Shown here: piece after piece, positions 1 to 9,200 of the stretch
Numbering within the stretch: the stretch's first letter is position 1
Layout: each line of letters starts with the position of its first letter
Assembly (NCBI GenBank): GCA_004552155.1
Contig: SFPF01000015.1
Location: 1 to 37,233, forward strand
Source of the DNA: Bacteroidales bacterium
GTDB taxonomy: Bacteria > Bacteroidota > Bacteroidia > Bacteroidales > Bacteroidaceae
Length of the DNA: 37,233 bases
Direction of reading: 5' to 3'
Made by a program: the position numbers and the translations under genes
The notes under the pieces: generated by a model
Seen by the model: only the letters and a program-made list of their open reading frames with translations
Told to the model about the DNA's origin: nothing
The model's database searches: none

Positions 1-1
1 T

Positions 2-52
2 TGTGAAATCAAAACACGAAAAAACATTGCCGATGTCTACTTCGGTAAATGA
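2..52 (+). CDS. 3' end of an unidentified gene
   Basis: An open frame enters from the left edge and stops at TGA (50-52). The visible residues end in KNIADVYFGK. I do not recognise the family. It is followed by about 170 bases of AT-rich spacer. Only the last 16 codons are visible, so this could be chance. Confidence 0.3.
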   Translation, partial: CEIKTRKNIADVYFGK

Positions 53-135
53 GTAATAACTAAAAAAAATTTTCGTGTCTACTTTTCGAGTCTGGTACAC
101 CGACCCGTGTTGGTAGTTAATTGTTGGGGCTTCAT

Positions 136-184
136 GCCTATGTTTTAGAAAGATTTTGGGAAAAAGTTGCCTATGTTTTAGAAA
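136..184. repeat. 16-bp direct repeat upstream of the ATPase gene
   Basis: GCCTATGTTTTAGAAA occurs at 136-151 and again at 169-184, 33 bp apart, just upstream of the promoter-like box at 192-199. The position fits a regulator site or a leftover of an insertion boundary. No function can be assigned. Confidence 0.6.
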
Positions 185-191
185 ATAGATT

Positions 192-199
192 TACCTTTG
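192..199 (+). promoter_or_regulatory. Bacteroidetes -7 promoter box
   Basis: TACCTTTG matches the Bacteroidetes -7 consensus TAnnTTTG. A TTG at 167-169 is 22 bases upstream, slightly long for the -33 element. Transcription would start a few bases downstream and reach the ATG at 224 after a short leader. Confidence 0.5.
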
Positions 200-223
200 T
201 GTCATAAAATCAATGTGTTGCGT

Positions 224-1597
224 ATGTACAAGCGAGAGATCGTAAAACAGCTGAATATTTGGCGCAATAAGACACACCGCAAACCGCTGGTGCTGCGTGG
301 TGCCAGACAGGTGGGGAAAACCACGCTCGTAAAGGAATTTGGCAAGGCTTTCGATGTTTTCGTCTACCTAAACCTCGAAAAGGGCGATGCCGAAATATTC
401 AGAAAGTTCAGCGATGTCAGAGCGTTGTGGCAGTACATCTGCCTCACCCGCCAAATCATGCAGGGCAAGGACAGCAGCATACTGCTCTTTATCGACGAAA
501 TCCAGGAAGAGCCAAAGGCGGTGGCCTTGTTGCGCTATTTCTACGAAGAGTTGCCCGAGATACACGTAATTGCTGCGGGGAGCAGACAGCAAAGCCTGAC
601 AAGAGAAGGACTGTCGTTTCCCGTGGGGCGCGTGGAGTACCTGACCTTGCGCCCGTTCTCGTTCGCCGAATATATAGAAGCGAAAAGGGGAGAGGCTTGG
701 GCAGATATGGTGCGCGGACTCTCCGTGCCCGAAATGCTACACGAAGACATGATAGCCGAGTTTAATACGTATGCGCTTGTCGGCGGTATGCCCGAGGCGG
801 TGGCAGAATACCTCGACGCGGGCGACATCACGCGGCTCGCGCCCATATTCAACGCCTTATTGAAAGGCTATAACGAGGACGCTGAAAAATTTGCCAAAAA
901 TCAGGAACAGGCGAAAATCTTGCGCCATATATTAAGCACGGCTTGGCTCTCTGCTGCCGAAACCATCACATTCGGCTGCTTCGGCAACAGCAGCTTCACC
1001 GCCACGCAAATACATGATGCCATGGACTTGCTGGAAAGGGCTTACCTCCTTTCTTTGGACTACCCCGTGACGGCAACGGCAGTCCCCGCCATGCCGGCGA
1101 AAAGGCGCGCGCCGAAACTCATGATGGTAGACACGGGGTTGGCAAACTTCTTTGCTGGCATTCAGGTGCAATATCTGCAAAACAAGGAACTGTTGGACAC
1201 GTGGCGCGGCAGGGCGGCAGAACACATCGTGGCGCAGGAGTTGCGCATCGCAGCCGACAGGCAATATAAAGAATCCCTATACTTTTGGGTGCGCGACCAA
1301 AAAGGCGCGACGGCAGAAGTGGATTTCATTTGGCAGGATGGCATACAGATCATCCCCATTGAAGTGAAAGCCGGCACTAACGCCCGGTTGCGCTCCCTGC
1401 ACTCTTTTGTCAATGCCTGTGAGCGCCCAGTGGTGGCGCTAAGGGTATGGAGCGGCAATTATTCGGTGCAGGAAGTGACAACGCCCGCGCCTCACGCCAA
1501 ACCCTTCCGCCTCGTGAATATCCCATTCTATTATATCGGTCAGATCGACACGCTATTGCAAGGACTACAAGGTGGGGAAAAAGTGCTGGTGAAATAA
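224..1597 (+). CDS. AAA-type ATPase with C-terminal DUF4143 domain
   Basis: A 457-residue protein of the common AAA_14/DUF4143 family. The Walker A motif GARQVGKTT lies at about residues 26-34 and the Walker B motif LLFIDEIQ near residue 90. The C-terminal third contains EVDFIW and, further on, PIEVKAG, a pattern typical of PD-(D/E)XK nuclease-like folds in DUF4143. The cellular role of this family is not established. I chose the ATG at 224 (MYKREIVKQL) because family members begin this way; an in-frame TTG at 197 overlaps the promoter box. The gene stands alone, bounded by a promoter box and a strong terminator, and such genes are often gained horizontally. The frame is intact. Confidence 0.9.
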   Translation: MYKREIVKQLNIWRNKTHRKPLVLRGARQVGKTTLVKEFGKAFDVFVYLNLEKGDAEIFRKFSDVRALWQYICLTRQIMQGKDSSILLFIDEIQEEPKAVALLRYFYEELPEIHVIAAGSRQQSLTREGLSFPVGRVEYLTLRPFSFAEYIEAKRGEAWADMVRGLSVPEMLHEDMIAEFNTYALVGGMPEAVAEYLDAGDITRLAPIFNALLKGYNEDAEKFAKNQEQAKILRHILSTAWLSAAETITFGCFGNSSFTATQIHDAMDLLERAYLLSLDYPVTATAVPAMPAKRRAPKLMMVDTGLANFFAGIQVQYLQNKELLDTWRGRAAEHIVAQELRIAADRQYKESLYFWVRDQKGATAEVDFIWQDGIQIIPIEVKAGTNARLRSLHSFVNACERPVVALRVWSGNYSVQEVTTPAPHAKPFRLVNIPFYYIGQIDTLLQGLQGGEKVLVK

Positions 1598-1624
1598 GTC
1601 AAAAGCAAACAGCCAAATAATACG

Positions 1625-1665
1625 ACACGGGTCGGCTTCCTAATCAGGAAGCCGACCCGTGTTTT
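1625..1665 (+). terminator. Rho-independent terminator after the ATPase gene
   Basis: A perfect 17-bp stem (1625-1641 and 1646-1662) with a 4-base loop is followed by TTT. It lies 27 bases after the ATPase stop. Part of its right arm, CCGACCCGTGTT, also occurs at 101-112 on the other side of the ATPase gene. Confidence 0.9.
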
Positions 1666-1697
1666 GCGTATGCGCGGGGCATTTCGCCTTGCTTATT

Positions 1698-1815
1698 TTA
1701 TTTATAGAGGTCTCCCGCGTTGTCCACCTGATTGAGGGGGATGGGGAAATAGAGTTCGTTCTCTGTGAGGCTGGCACCCTCGTAGTAGGAGCGGATCTTG
1801 ACCACACAGGGGCGC
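1698..1815 (-). pseudogene. C-terminal fragment of a SusD/RagB-family lipoprotein
   Basis: On the minus strand, strongly codon-biased sequence encodes ...RSYYEGASLTENELYFPIPL... and ends ...NAGDLYK before TAA (1698-1700). The LYFPIP segment close to the C-terminus is typical of SusD-like glycan-binding lipoproteins. Only about 35-40 residues remain. Upstream the frame runs into DNA that codes for the GH32 enzyme on the opposite strand, so the SusD gene is cut at roughly 1800-1850. A SusD partner is expected in a fructan-utilisation locus, but normally on the same strand as the enzyme. The family call rests on the C-terminal motif only. Confidence 0.55.
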
Positions 1816-1857
1816 TCCACGCTCCGCGAGGTGAAGGACGATGCGTGCTGGAAGGAA

Positions 1858-3327
1858 ATGAAACTCTCGGACACGTTCGACACGGCCAACAGGGAGCAGT
1901 ACCGCCCGGCGTTCCACCACACGCCGCTCTATGGATGGATGAACGACCCCAACGGCATGTTCTTCAAAGACGGCACATGGCATCTCTATTACCAATATAA
2001 TCCCTACGGGTCGAAATGGCAAAACATGTCGTGGGGACATTCTACCTCGAAAGACCTTATAACCTGGGAACATCAGCCCGTGGCCCTCGAAGTGGACGGA
2101 CTGGGGCACGTGTTTAGCGGCAGTTCTGTCGTGGACAGCGCAGGTACGGCCGGCTTCGGGAAAGATGCCATCGTGGCACTCTACACCTCGTGCGACGCAA
2201 GCCAGTATCAAAGCATGGCATACAGCACCGACGGCGGCACGACGTTCCAGCGCTATGCAGGCAACCCAGTATTGACTTTGGAAAGCGAAGCCCGCGACCC
2301 AAATATGTTTTGGGACGAGAAGGCGGGGCAATGGGTAATGACGCTGGCACACGCCCTCGACCACGAAATTCTTTTCTTCACCTCGCCCGACCTTAAAGTG
2401 TGGACGCTGCAAAGCGCTTTCGGAAAAGGCGAAGGCGCACAGGACGGCGTGTGGGAATGCCCCGACCTCTTCAAACTGAAAGTGGAGGGCACGGACGAAG
2501 AGAAATGGGTGCTTATCTGCAACCTCAATCCCGGCGGCCCCTTCGGCGGCAGCGCTACGCAATACTTCATTGGCGACTTCGACGGCAAGACGTTCACGAG
2601 CGACACCGATGCCTCGGGGCGCATTCCCACCAAATGGATGGACTTCGGAAAGGACCACTATGCCACCGTGAGTTGGTCGGGCACGCCGCAAAACCGCCGC
2701 ACCGTAATCGGGTGGATGAGCAACTGGCAATATGCCGCCGAAGTGCCGACCACGCAATATCGCAGTGCCAACACGCTGCCGCGCGACCTCAGCCTCTTCC
2801 GCGCCCCCGATGGCGAAATTTACCTCGCCTCTGCCCCAGCAGCCGAACTCACCGCGCTGCGCGGCACACTGGCCTGCAAGGCCAAAAAGGCTACCGCAGG
2901 AAAGAAGCCGTGCGTATTTGAACTGCCCGCCGCCCAACGGGGCATCTGTGAAATACTCCTCGACATCGATGCCCGCAAGGCCGACTCCGTAAGCATCGAT
3001 ATCACCAACAAAGCTGGAGAGCGCGTGGCACTCACTTACAACCCTGCCGCCCACACGCTCGCCTTCGACCGCCGCAACAGCGGGCTGAAAGATTTCAGCA
3101 AGGACTTCCCCGCCGTGACCGTTGCGCCCACTTTTGAAAACGGGCGGAAGATTTCCCTGCGTATCTTCATCGACAGGTCGAGCATCGAGGTGTTCGGCAA
3201 TAACGGGCACTTCGTTTCCACAAACCTTGTATTCCCCACGCAGCCCTATTCCAAGCTTTCTGTCACCTCGCACGGGGGAAGCACTAAGATAAGCAATCTT
3301 AATATCTTCTCAATCAAGGAGCAGTGA
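1858..3327 (+). CDS. GH32 fructan hydrolase (levanase/inulinase/invertase type)
   Basis: Hydrolyses beta-fructosides such as inulin, levan or sucrose. All three GH32 signatures are present: WMNDPNG with the nucleophile Asp at about residue 30, the transition-state-stabilising RDP at about 147, and WECPDLF with the acid/base Glu at about 200. The C-terminal beta-sandwich ends with RIFIDRSSIEVFGN. From the ATG at 1858 the protein is about 489 residues. Sequence like the enzyme (DDACWKE) is also read just upstream, and no signal peptide is present although relatives are normally exported, so the true 5' end is probably lost at the junction with the SusD fragment. A sugar transporter and fructokinase follow on the same strand. 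Exact substrate cannot be read from sequence. Confidence 0.88.
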   Translation: MKLSDTFDTANREQYRPAFHHTPLYGWMNDPNGMFFKDGTWHLYYQYNPYGSKWQNMSWGHSTSKDLITWEHQPVALEVDGLGHVFSGSSVVDSAGTAGFGKDAIVALYTSCDASQYQSMAYSTDGGTTFQRYAGNPVLTLESEARDPNMFWDEKAGQWVMTLAHALDHEILFFTSPDLKVWTLQSAFGKGEGAQDGVWECPDLFKLKVEGTDEEKWVLICNLNPGGPFGGSATQYFIGDFDGKTFTSDTDASGRIPTKWMDFGKDHYATVSWSGTPQNRRTVIGWMSNWQYAAEVPTTQYRSANTLPRDLSLFRAPDGEIYLASAPAAELTALRGTLACKAKKATAGKKPCVFELPAAQRGICEILLDIDARKADSVSIDITNKAGERVALTYNPAAHTLAFDRRNSGLKDFSKDFPAVTVAPTFENGRKISLRIFIDRSSIEVFGNNGHFVSTNLVFPTQPYSKLSVTSHGGSTKISNLNIFSIKEQ

Positions 3328-3385
3328 AATAATTAGGAAGTTATCCAAGTAAACACTAAACAAATAAAATAAAATAACAAACATC

Positions 3386-4546
3386 ATGGCTCAACCGCTT
3401 GTTACCAACCGTAAGTCCTTTCTTTTGCAAATCATTCCCGTGATGCTTTGCTTCTTCGTGATGGGTTTCGTGGACCTTGTGGGCACCGCGTCCAACTATG
3501 TCCAAAAAGACCTTTCGCTAACCGATGCGCAGGCCAACCTGTTTCCCTCACTCGTGTTCTTCTGGTTTCTCATCTTCTCTGTGCCCACGGGCATGCTGAT
3601 GAACCGCATCGGGCGCAAGCGCACCGTATTGATCAGCCAGGCCGTCACCACCCTCTCGCTCATCTTCCCCGCCTTCGGCGACAGCTACACGGTGATGCTG
3701 CTCGGCAATGCCATCATGCAAACCTCGCTTAATCCATTGGTCACCAACCTGACCCCCGGCGACAAACTCGCCTCCACCCTTACCTTCGGACAGTTTGTCA
3801 AGGCCATAGCCTCCTTCTTGGCACCGGTCATCGCCGCATGGGGCGCCACTACGGTATTCCCCACCTTCGGACTGGGCTGGCGCGCCTTGTTTGTCATCTA
3901 CGCCGTGGTGAGCTTCCTTTCTATCTCGCTCCTCGCCGCCACGCCTATCGAGGAGGAACGCCCTGAGCGGGCAACGAACATAGGGCAGTGCCTGAAACTG
4001 CTGGGCAATCCGTTCGTGCTGCTCTGCTTCATAGGCATCATGTGCCACGTGGGCATCGATGTGGGCACCAATACCGTTGCACCCAAGATTATCATGGAGC
4101 GCATGGGACTGCCCTTAGAGGAGGCCAGTTTTGCCACGGGCGTGTATTTCATCTTCCGCACCGTGGGGTGTTTCCTCGGCGCGCTGCTCCTGCGCTACCT
4201 CTCGCCGAAGGTCTTTTTCGCCGCCAGCGTGCTGCTGATGCTTGCCGGCATTTGCATCCTGATGGCGGGCCACTCGCTTATGCCCCTCTACATCGGCATC
4301 GCCCTGATAGGCTTTGGCAACTCCAACGTCTTCTCGGTGGTTTTCTCTCAGGCTCTGGTATATTCGCCCGAGGACGAGCGCAACGAGGTGTCGGGACTGA
4401 TGATTATGGGTCTCTTCGGCGGCACGGTGTTCCCCCTTGCCATGGGCTTTGCCGCCGATGCTTTCGGACAAATCGGCTCGGTAGCGGTGATGGCCGTCGG
4501 AGTGGTTTATCTCATGTTCTACACGCTTAAAATAAAAGTAAAGTAA
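3386..4546 (+). CDS. MFS sugar transporter, FucP-like (fructose or fructo-oligosaccharide uptake)
   Basis: A 386-residue inner-membrane protein with about 12 hydrophobic segments and the MFS loop signature MNRIGRKRT after helix 2. Sequence features such as LTFGQFVKAIASFLAP match the sugar transporter next to fructokinase in Bacteroides fructan loci. It is complete. It starts 58 bp after the GH32 gene and is followed 47 bp later by fructokinase, so the three are probably one transcript. Expected role: bring fructose released by GH32 into the cytoplasm. Confidence 0.88.
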   Translation: MAQPLVTNRKSFLLQIIPVMLCFFVMGFVDLVGTASNYVQKDLSLTDAQANLFPSLVFFWFLIFSVPTGMLMNRIGRKRTVLISQAVTTLSLIFPAFGDSYTVMLLGNAIMQTSLNPLVTNLTPGDKLASTLTFGQFVKAIASFLAPVIAAWGATTVFPTFGLGWRALFVIYAVVSFLSISLLAATPIEEERPERATNIGQCLKLLGNPFVLLCFIGIMCHVGIDVGTNTVAPKIIMERMGLPLEEASFATGVYFIFRTVGCFLGALLLRYLSPKVFFAASVLLMLAGICILMAGHSLMPLYIGIALIGFGNSNVFSVVFSQALVYSPEDERNEVSGLMIMGLFGGTVFPLAMGFAADAFGQIGSVAVMAVGVVYLMFYTLKIKVK

Positions 4547-4593
4547 ATCCGTTTTTACAAAAAAAACAAAAACCTTTATATAATAAAATTATC

Positions 4594-5472
4594 ATGAAAG
4601 ACATTGTAGTAGGAATGGGCGAAGCCCTTTGGGACGTATTGCCCGACGGCAAGAAAATCGGCGGCGCACCCGCCAACTTCGCCTACCACGTATCGCAGTT
4701 CGGTTTGAACAGTTGCGTTGTGAGCGCCGTAGGGGGCGACACCCTGGGAAAGGAAATCATAGACAACCTTACATCGAAAGGCGTGAACCATCACATCGCC
4801 GAAGTGCCTTACCCCACCGGCACGGTGCAGGTGGAGATAGACCAGGCGGGCATTCCGCAGTATGAAATCAAGGAAAACGTGGCGTGGGACAATATCCCTT
4901 ACACCGCCTCGCTCAAGGCCTTGGCCGAGAACACTCGGGCCGTCTGCTTCGGCTCGCTGGCGCAGCGCAACATCGTGTCGCGCGAAACGATACATCGTTT
5001 CCTCGATGCCATGCCAAAGAACGACGACAATCTCGTGGTTTTCGACGTGAACCTGCGCCAAGGCTTTTACAGCAAGGAAATCCTCTGCGCGTCTATGAGG
5101 CGCTGCAACATTTTGAAGATTAACGACGAGGAACTCGTGGCTGTAAGCCGCATGTTCGGCTATCCCGGCATCGACCTCCAAGACAAATGCTGGATATTGC
5201 TCGGCAAATACAATCTCAAAATGCTTATCCTCACCTGCGGCATTAATGGCAGCTACGTCTTCACGCCGGGCCACGTGTCTTACCAGCCCACGCCGAAAGT
5301 GGAGGTGGCCGATACGGTGGGCGCGGGCGATAGCTTCACCGCCGCCTTCATCGCCTCAATCCTGAAAGGGAAAAGCGTGGCGGAAGCCCACACGCTCGCC
5401 GTGCAAACCTCGGCATTCGTATGCACGAAGAATGGCGCAATGCCAATCCTGCCCGCCGAGCTCACAGAATAG
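4594..5472 (+). CDS. Fructokinase (PfkB family)
   Basis: Phosphorylates fructose with ATP to feed glycolysis. The 292-residue protein begins with the GEALWDVLP segment, has the substrate-binding GGAPANFA near residue 25, and the PfkB signature DTVGAGDSFTAAF with the catalytic Asp near residue 250. The whole sequence closely resembles the fructokinase of Bacteroides fructan loci. It follows the transporter and GH32 genes and completes the fructan route. The frame is intact. An octamer-like sequence (RAGTARAC type) begins right after the stop codon. Confidence 0.93.
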   Translation: MKDIVVGMGEALWDVLPDGKKIGGAPANFAYHVSQFGLNSCVVSAVGGDTLGKEIIDNLTSKGVNHHIAEVPYPTGTVQVEIDQAGIPQYEIKENVAWDNIPYTASLKALAENTRAVCFGSLAQRNIVSRETIHRFLDAMPKNDDNLVVFDVNLRQGFYSKEILCASMRRCNILKINDEELVAVSRMFGYPGIDLQDKCWILLGKYNLKMLILTCGINGSYVFTPGHVSYQPTPKVEVADTVGAGDSFTAAFIASILKGKSVAEAHTLAVQTSAFVCTKNGAMPILPAELTE

Positions 5473-5543
5473 ACTCGTTTACTCGTAAACTCTTTAACGC
5501 CAAAAAAAACGTTCGTTTTCAACAGACGTTTTCTCGCCATGGT

Positions 5544-5566
5544 AAAGTTCGAGTAAACTCGACTTT
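5544..5566. repeat. Hairpin centred on AGTAAACT
   Basis: An imperfect palindrome (AAAGT, CGAGTAAACTCG, ACTTT with one bulged base) lies between fructokinase and the converging phosphatase gene. Its centre AGTAAACT (5552-5559) is shared with palindromes at 14060-14082 and 22489-22502. Confidence 0.5.
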
Positions 5567-5590
5567 GCTCATCTGGCTTAACGAAAACGT

Positions 5591-5627
5591 TCCCCATCAA
5601 GGCCAGCGTTGCAAACCTTGATGGGGA
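5591..5627. terminator. Inverted repeat, likely two-way terminator
   Basis: A perfect 12-bp stem TCCCCATCAAGG (5591-5602) and CCTTGATGGGGA (5616-5627) lies between two converging genes, fructokinase (+) and the phosphatase (-). It lacks a long T tract, so termination is inferred from position. Confidence 0.65.
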
Positions 5628-5644
5628 AAATCGTATCTGCTTCT

Positions 5645-6103
5645 CTACGCCAAGCGGCATAACAGCTCGGCGCAGGCATCTTCGCAGAGATCCACGACGT
5701 GCTCGAAATCGGCTGCGGTGCCATAATAAGGGTCGGGAATGGAAGAGGAGGCGTGGCGCGTGAGATAATCGGCGAGCAGCACTACCTCCGCCTTGGCCTC
5801 TGCCGGGCGCAGACGGGCAAGGCCGCGCAGGTTGGCAGCGTCCATTGCCACGATGTAGTCGAAACGGCGGAAGTCGGCGGCAGTGACGGGACGCGAGCGA
5901 TGCGTGAGGCGATAGCCGCGCCGCGCAGCCGTGCGCCGCATGCGTTCATCGGCAAGTTCGCCTTCGTGATAGTCAATCAGTCCGGCAGAGTCAATCTCAA
6001 AATCTTTTTCCCTGCCGCCGCGCTCCGCCAGCGTGCGGAACACCTCTTCGGCCAAAGGGGAGCGGCAAATGTTGCCGAGGCATATAAATAATATATGGAC
6101 CAT
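5645..6103 (-). CDS. Low-molecular-weight protein tyrosine phosphatase
   Basis: A cytoplasmic 152-residue phosphatase of normal length. The P-loop CLGNICRS (C8-X5-R14) carries the nucleophile cysteine and phosphate-binding arginine, and IPDPYY near residue 124 carries the general-acid Asp. In bacteria this family dephosphorylates tyrosine kinases of capsule or polysaccharide export, or other phosphotyrosine proteins; the substrate here cannot be told. It stands alone on the minus strand with octamer-like repeats (about 6104-6132) directly upstream of its start. Confidence 0.92.
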   Translation of the reverse strand: MVHILFICLGNICRSPLAEEVFRTLAERGGREKDFEIDSAGLIDYHEGELADERMRRTAARRGYRLTHRSRPVTAADFRRFDYIVAMDAANLRGLARLRPAEAKAEVVLLADYLTRHASSSIPDPYYGTAADFEHVVDLCEDACAELLCRLA

Positions 6104-6144
6104 AGGAGTAGACGGGTAAAAATAGAGTAGATGAGTCGGGATAA

Positions 6145-6179
6145 TAAAAAAGCCGCAGGCGGGGGTCTGCGGCTTTTTT
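6145..6179. terminator. Rho-independent terminator downstream of the beta-galactosidase gene
   Basis: A 13-bp stem, AAAAAAGCCGCAG (6145-6157) and CTGCGGCTTTTTT (6167-6179), with A and T runs on either side, so it can work in both directions. It lies 26 bp beyond the minus-strand beta-galactosidase stop and upstream of the phosphatase. Confidence 0.85.
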
Positions 6180-6204
6180 TTACCGTTTTAGGGATAATGC
6201 ATTA

Positions 6205-9200
6205 TCATTTTACAATCTTGTGCGTACGCGTGCCGCTGGCATTGGTCACGGTGATGAGATATGCGCCGTGGGGCTGTGCGCCGAGGTTGAGCGAGAGGCT
6301 CTGCGTGCCGACGGCTGTGGCGGCATTGGCCACGCGCACGCCGCCGAGGTTGTAGGCAGCCACGGCGGTGCCGGCTTCGATATTGCCCGTCAGCGTGACG
6401 ATGCCGCCGCTGTGGCGAATGGCGTAGTCGGCAGCGTCGGCTGCGAGGGGCGCGGCGGCTATGCCGGTGTCGGTCTTGTCGAACGGCGTGAAGCGCAACT
6501 TATAAGTATATGTGCCAGACGAGGGGCAGAAGTATTTCGTGAGCGTGCCCGTGTTCTGTCCGCAGCTGCCGTTGCCCAGACCTTTCTGCATATAGTCGAA
6601 GTGGGCGTAAACGTCCTTCGCCGAGATTGTAGCGTCCCAGCGGTGGCGGGCTTTGGAGAGCGCCTCGTCGTCGTAGTGGAGCAACTGGAAGGCTACCTGC
6701 CCATCGGCTTTCTCAACCTTGACGCCGAGCGAGTTGTCGGCATTTGCCAGAACGAGTTCGCGCAGGTCGAGGTGGTTGCCGCAGGTTTGCGGACGGGGAT
6801 AAGCCTCGAACATGTCGGTCACGGTGGTGGCCGTTTGGCGGTCGATGTAGTTCTCCCACGGGCCGCGGGCATAGTAGCTCACGTTGTCGAAAGCAGCGGG
6901 GAAGCGCATCAGCATACCGATGCGGCGCAAGTCGCTGGTCTGCGGCGTGTAAGAAGCAGTGAGTTCCATAACGCCGTTGGCATATACGTCATAAACGAAG
7001 TTGTAAGAGCAGAGCGTGCCGGCGGCATCTACGGTGAACCGTGCCGACTTGCCGTCGGCGGCTACGGTGTAACTCATGGCGCGGGTGCTTGCATCGATGC
7101 CATTAGCGGCGGAGGCTGTGTTGCCGGCGGCCTCATCGTTTTCCACCCAACGGAAGTTGGCATACTCGGGACCGGCGGTCATAACAGACTGACCGTTGTA
7201 AGTCCAAGCGGAAAGCAACCCGCTCTTGCTGAAAATGAATTTTGCCTTGTCGGAAGTAAGTACCACGCGGTTGGCGTTGGACGTGTCGACCGTAAACGCC
7301 ACGGCATTGCCCGTATCGACGGCGGGCAACTTGGCAGTTGCTTCCTGCACGGCATACTGGTGGGAGGCGATGGCATAGCCGGCCTCAGCCCACGGGGTAT
7401 CTTCTTTGAGGCGCACTTCCAGGTTGAGGAGGCATTCCTCATCGGCAGCGGGCTGATAGGCGTAAGGAATATCTACGAGCAAAGTGTTGCCGGCTTTGAG
7501 GGCTGGCATATTGAACGTGCCTTCTTCCACCTGATGGCCATTGGCGAGCACGGCGTAGTGCATCTCGTAGAGGTTGAGGTTGGTGAAGTGGTACATGTTC
7601 TTAATGCTTGCTTTCTTTGTAGAGGGATAGAAATCGCCGAAGCGCACGCACTGGTACACCTTTTTAACCTCCGCGAGCTTGGGCGACCAAGCGCGGTCGG
7701 CACTCACGAGGCCGTTGTTCACGAAGTTGCCCTGCGCAGGGCCGGGGAAGTCGTAGCCGGACTGATAGCGCGGGAAACCGTTGGTGGTGAGGTTGCCGTC
7801 TTTGATGTCATCGGAACGATAGACAGACTGGTCCACCCAGTCCCAGATGCAGCCGCCCATACCGTAGGTGCTGCCCTCGATGATATCCCAGTATTCTTTG
7901 AGGTTGCCCACGGCGTTGCCCATAGCGTGGGCATATTCGCACATGAAATAAGGCTGCTTGCGCCAGTTGTTGTTGGCCTGCGACGTGACGAGGCTGACTT
8001 TGGGGTACATCACGCTCCACATATCAGAATAATCGGCATTGCCGCGCGTTGCTCCTTCGTAGTGTACGGGGCGGTTGTCGAGTTCGTGCGCACGGTCGTA
8101 GCAGGCTTTCAGGTTGCTGCCGACGCCCGACTCATTGCCGAGCGACCAGAAGCAGACGGAGGGGTGGTTGCGGTCGCGCAGCACCATGCGCTCAACGCGG
8201 TCCACGTAGGCCGGCTCCCAGGAGGCGGTGTTGGAAAGACCGAGATTGTCTTCCCAGTTCTTGTGGCATTCGAGGTCGGCCTCGTCCATGCAATAGAGGC
8301 CGTAGTAGTCGAACATGGCGTACATCTTTGCCTGGCGGGGGTAGTGGCTGGTGCGCACGGTGTTCATGTTGGCCTGCTTCATCATGATAACGTCTTTGAG
8401 CATGGTGGGCACGTCGACGGTACGGCCGTGCACGGGGTGCGTGTCTTGGAGGTTCGCGCCACGGAAGAATACGCGCTGGCCGTTGATGGTCATCTTGTTG
8501 TTCTTAATCTCCACGGTGCGGAAGCCGTATTTTGTGGAAAATGCCATTTCTTCTTTGCCGTCGGCGGTGAGCTGCGCCACTTCCACGGTGTAGAGGTTGG
8601 GCGTTTCGGCCGTCCAGGGCAGGAGGTCGGAAAGCGTGAAGGAGAAGCAAAGTCCTTAGTCTCCGTTGCCACCGTTTCGCCACTGGGCGAGAGCAGGCTC
8701 ACCTTGACTTTCTTGGCGGCGGCGAGTCCGTCGCGGTTGTCCATTTCGACATTCACGTTCATCGTGCCGCCATTATAAGTCGCGTTGAGCGCGGCGGTGA
8801 TGTAGTGGTCGCGCACGAAGGCCTTGGGCGTGGCGTAGAGATAGACGTCGCGGTGAATGCCGCTCATGTGGAACATGTCCTGCCCTTCGATGTAAGAGCC
8901 GTCGCTCCAGCGGAACACCTGAACGCACACATTGTTCTCGCCCGTGCGGGCTGCGGCGGTGACGTCGAACTCAGCATCGTTGTTGCTGCCTTGCGTGTAG
9001 CCCACGTACCGGCCGTTCATCCATACGAAGGCTGCGCCGTAAATGCCGTCGAAGTGGAGGAAGAGGCGCTTGCCGTCCCAACCGGCGGGCAGGTCGAAAG
9101 TGCGGCGGTAAGAGCCTACGGAGTTGTTCAGCCCCGGCTTCATCTGAATGTAGGGCGGGTTGTCGGCAAAGGCATATTCTACATTTATATATAAAGGTTC

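Noticed and set aside
6220..8778. Long open frame antisense to the beta-galactosidase gene
   Set aside because: Same shadow effect; composition is atypical and the minus strand carries GH2 motifs.
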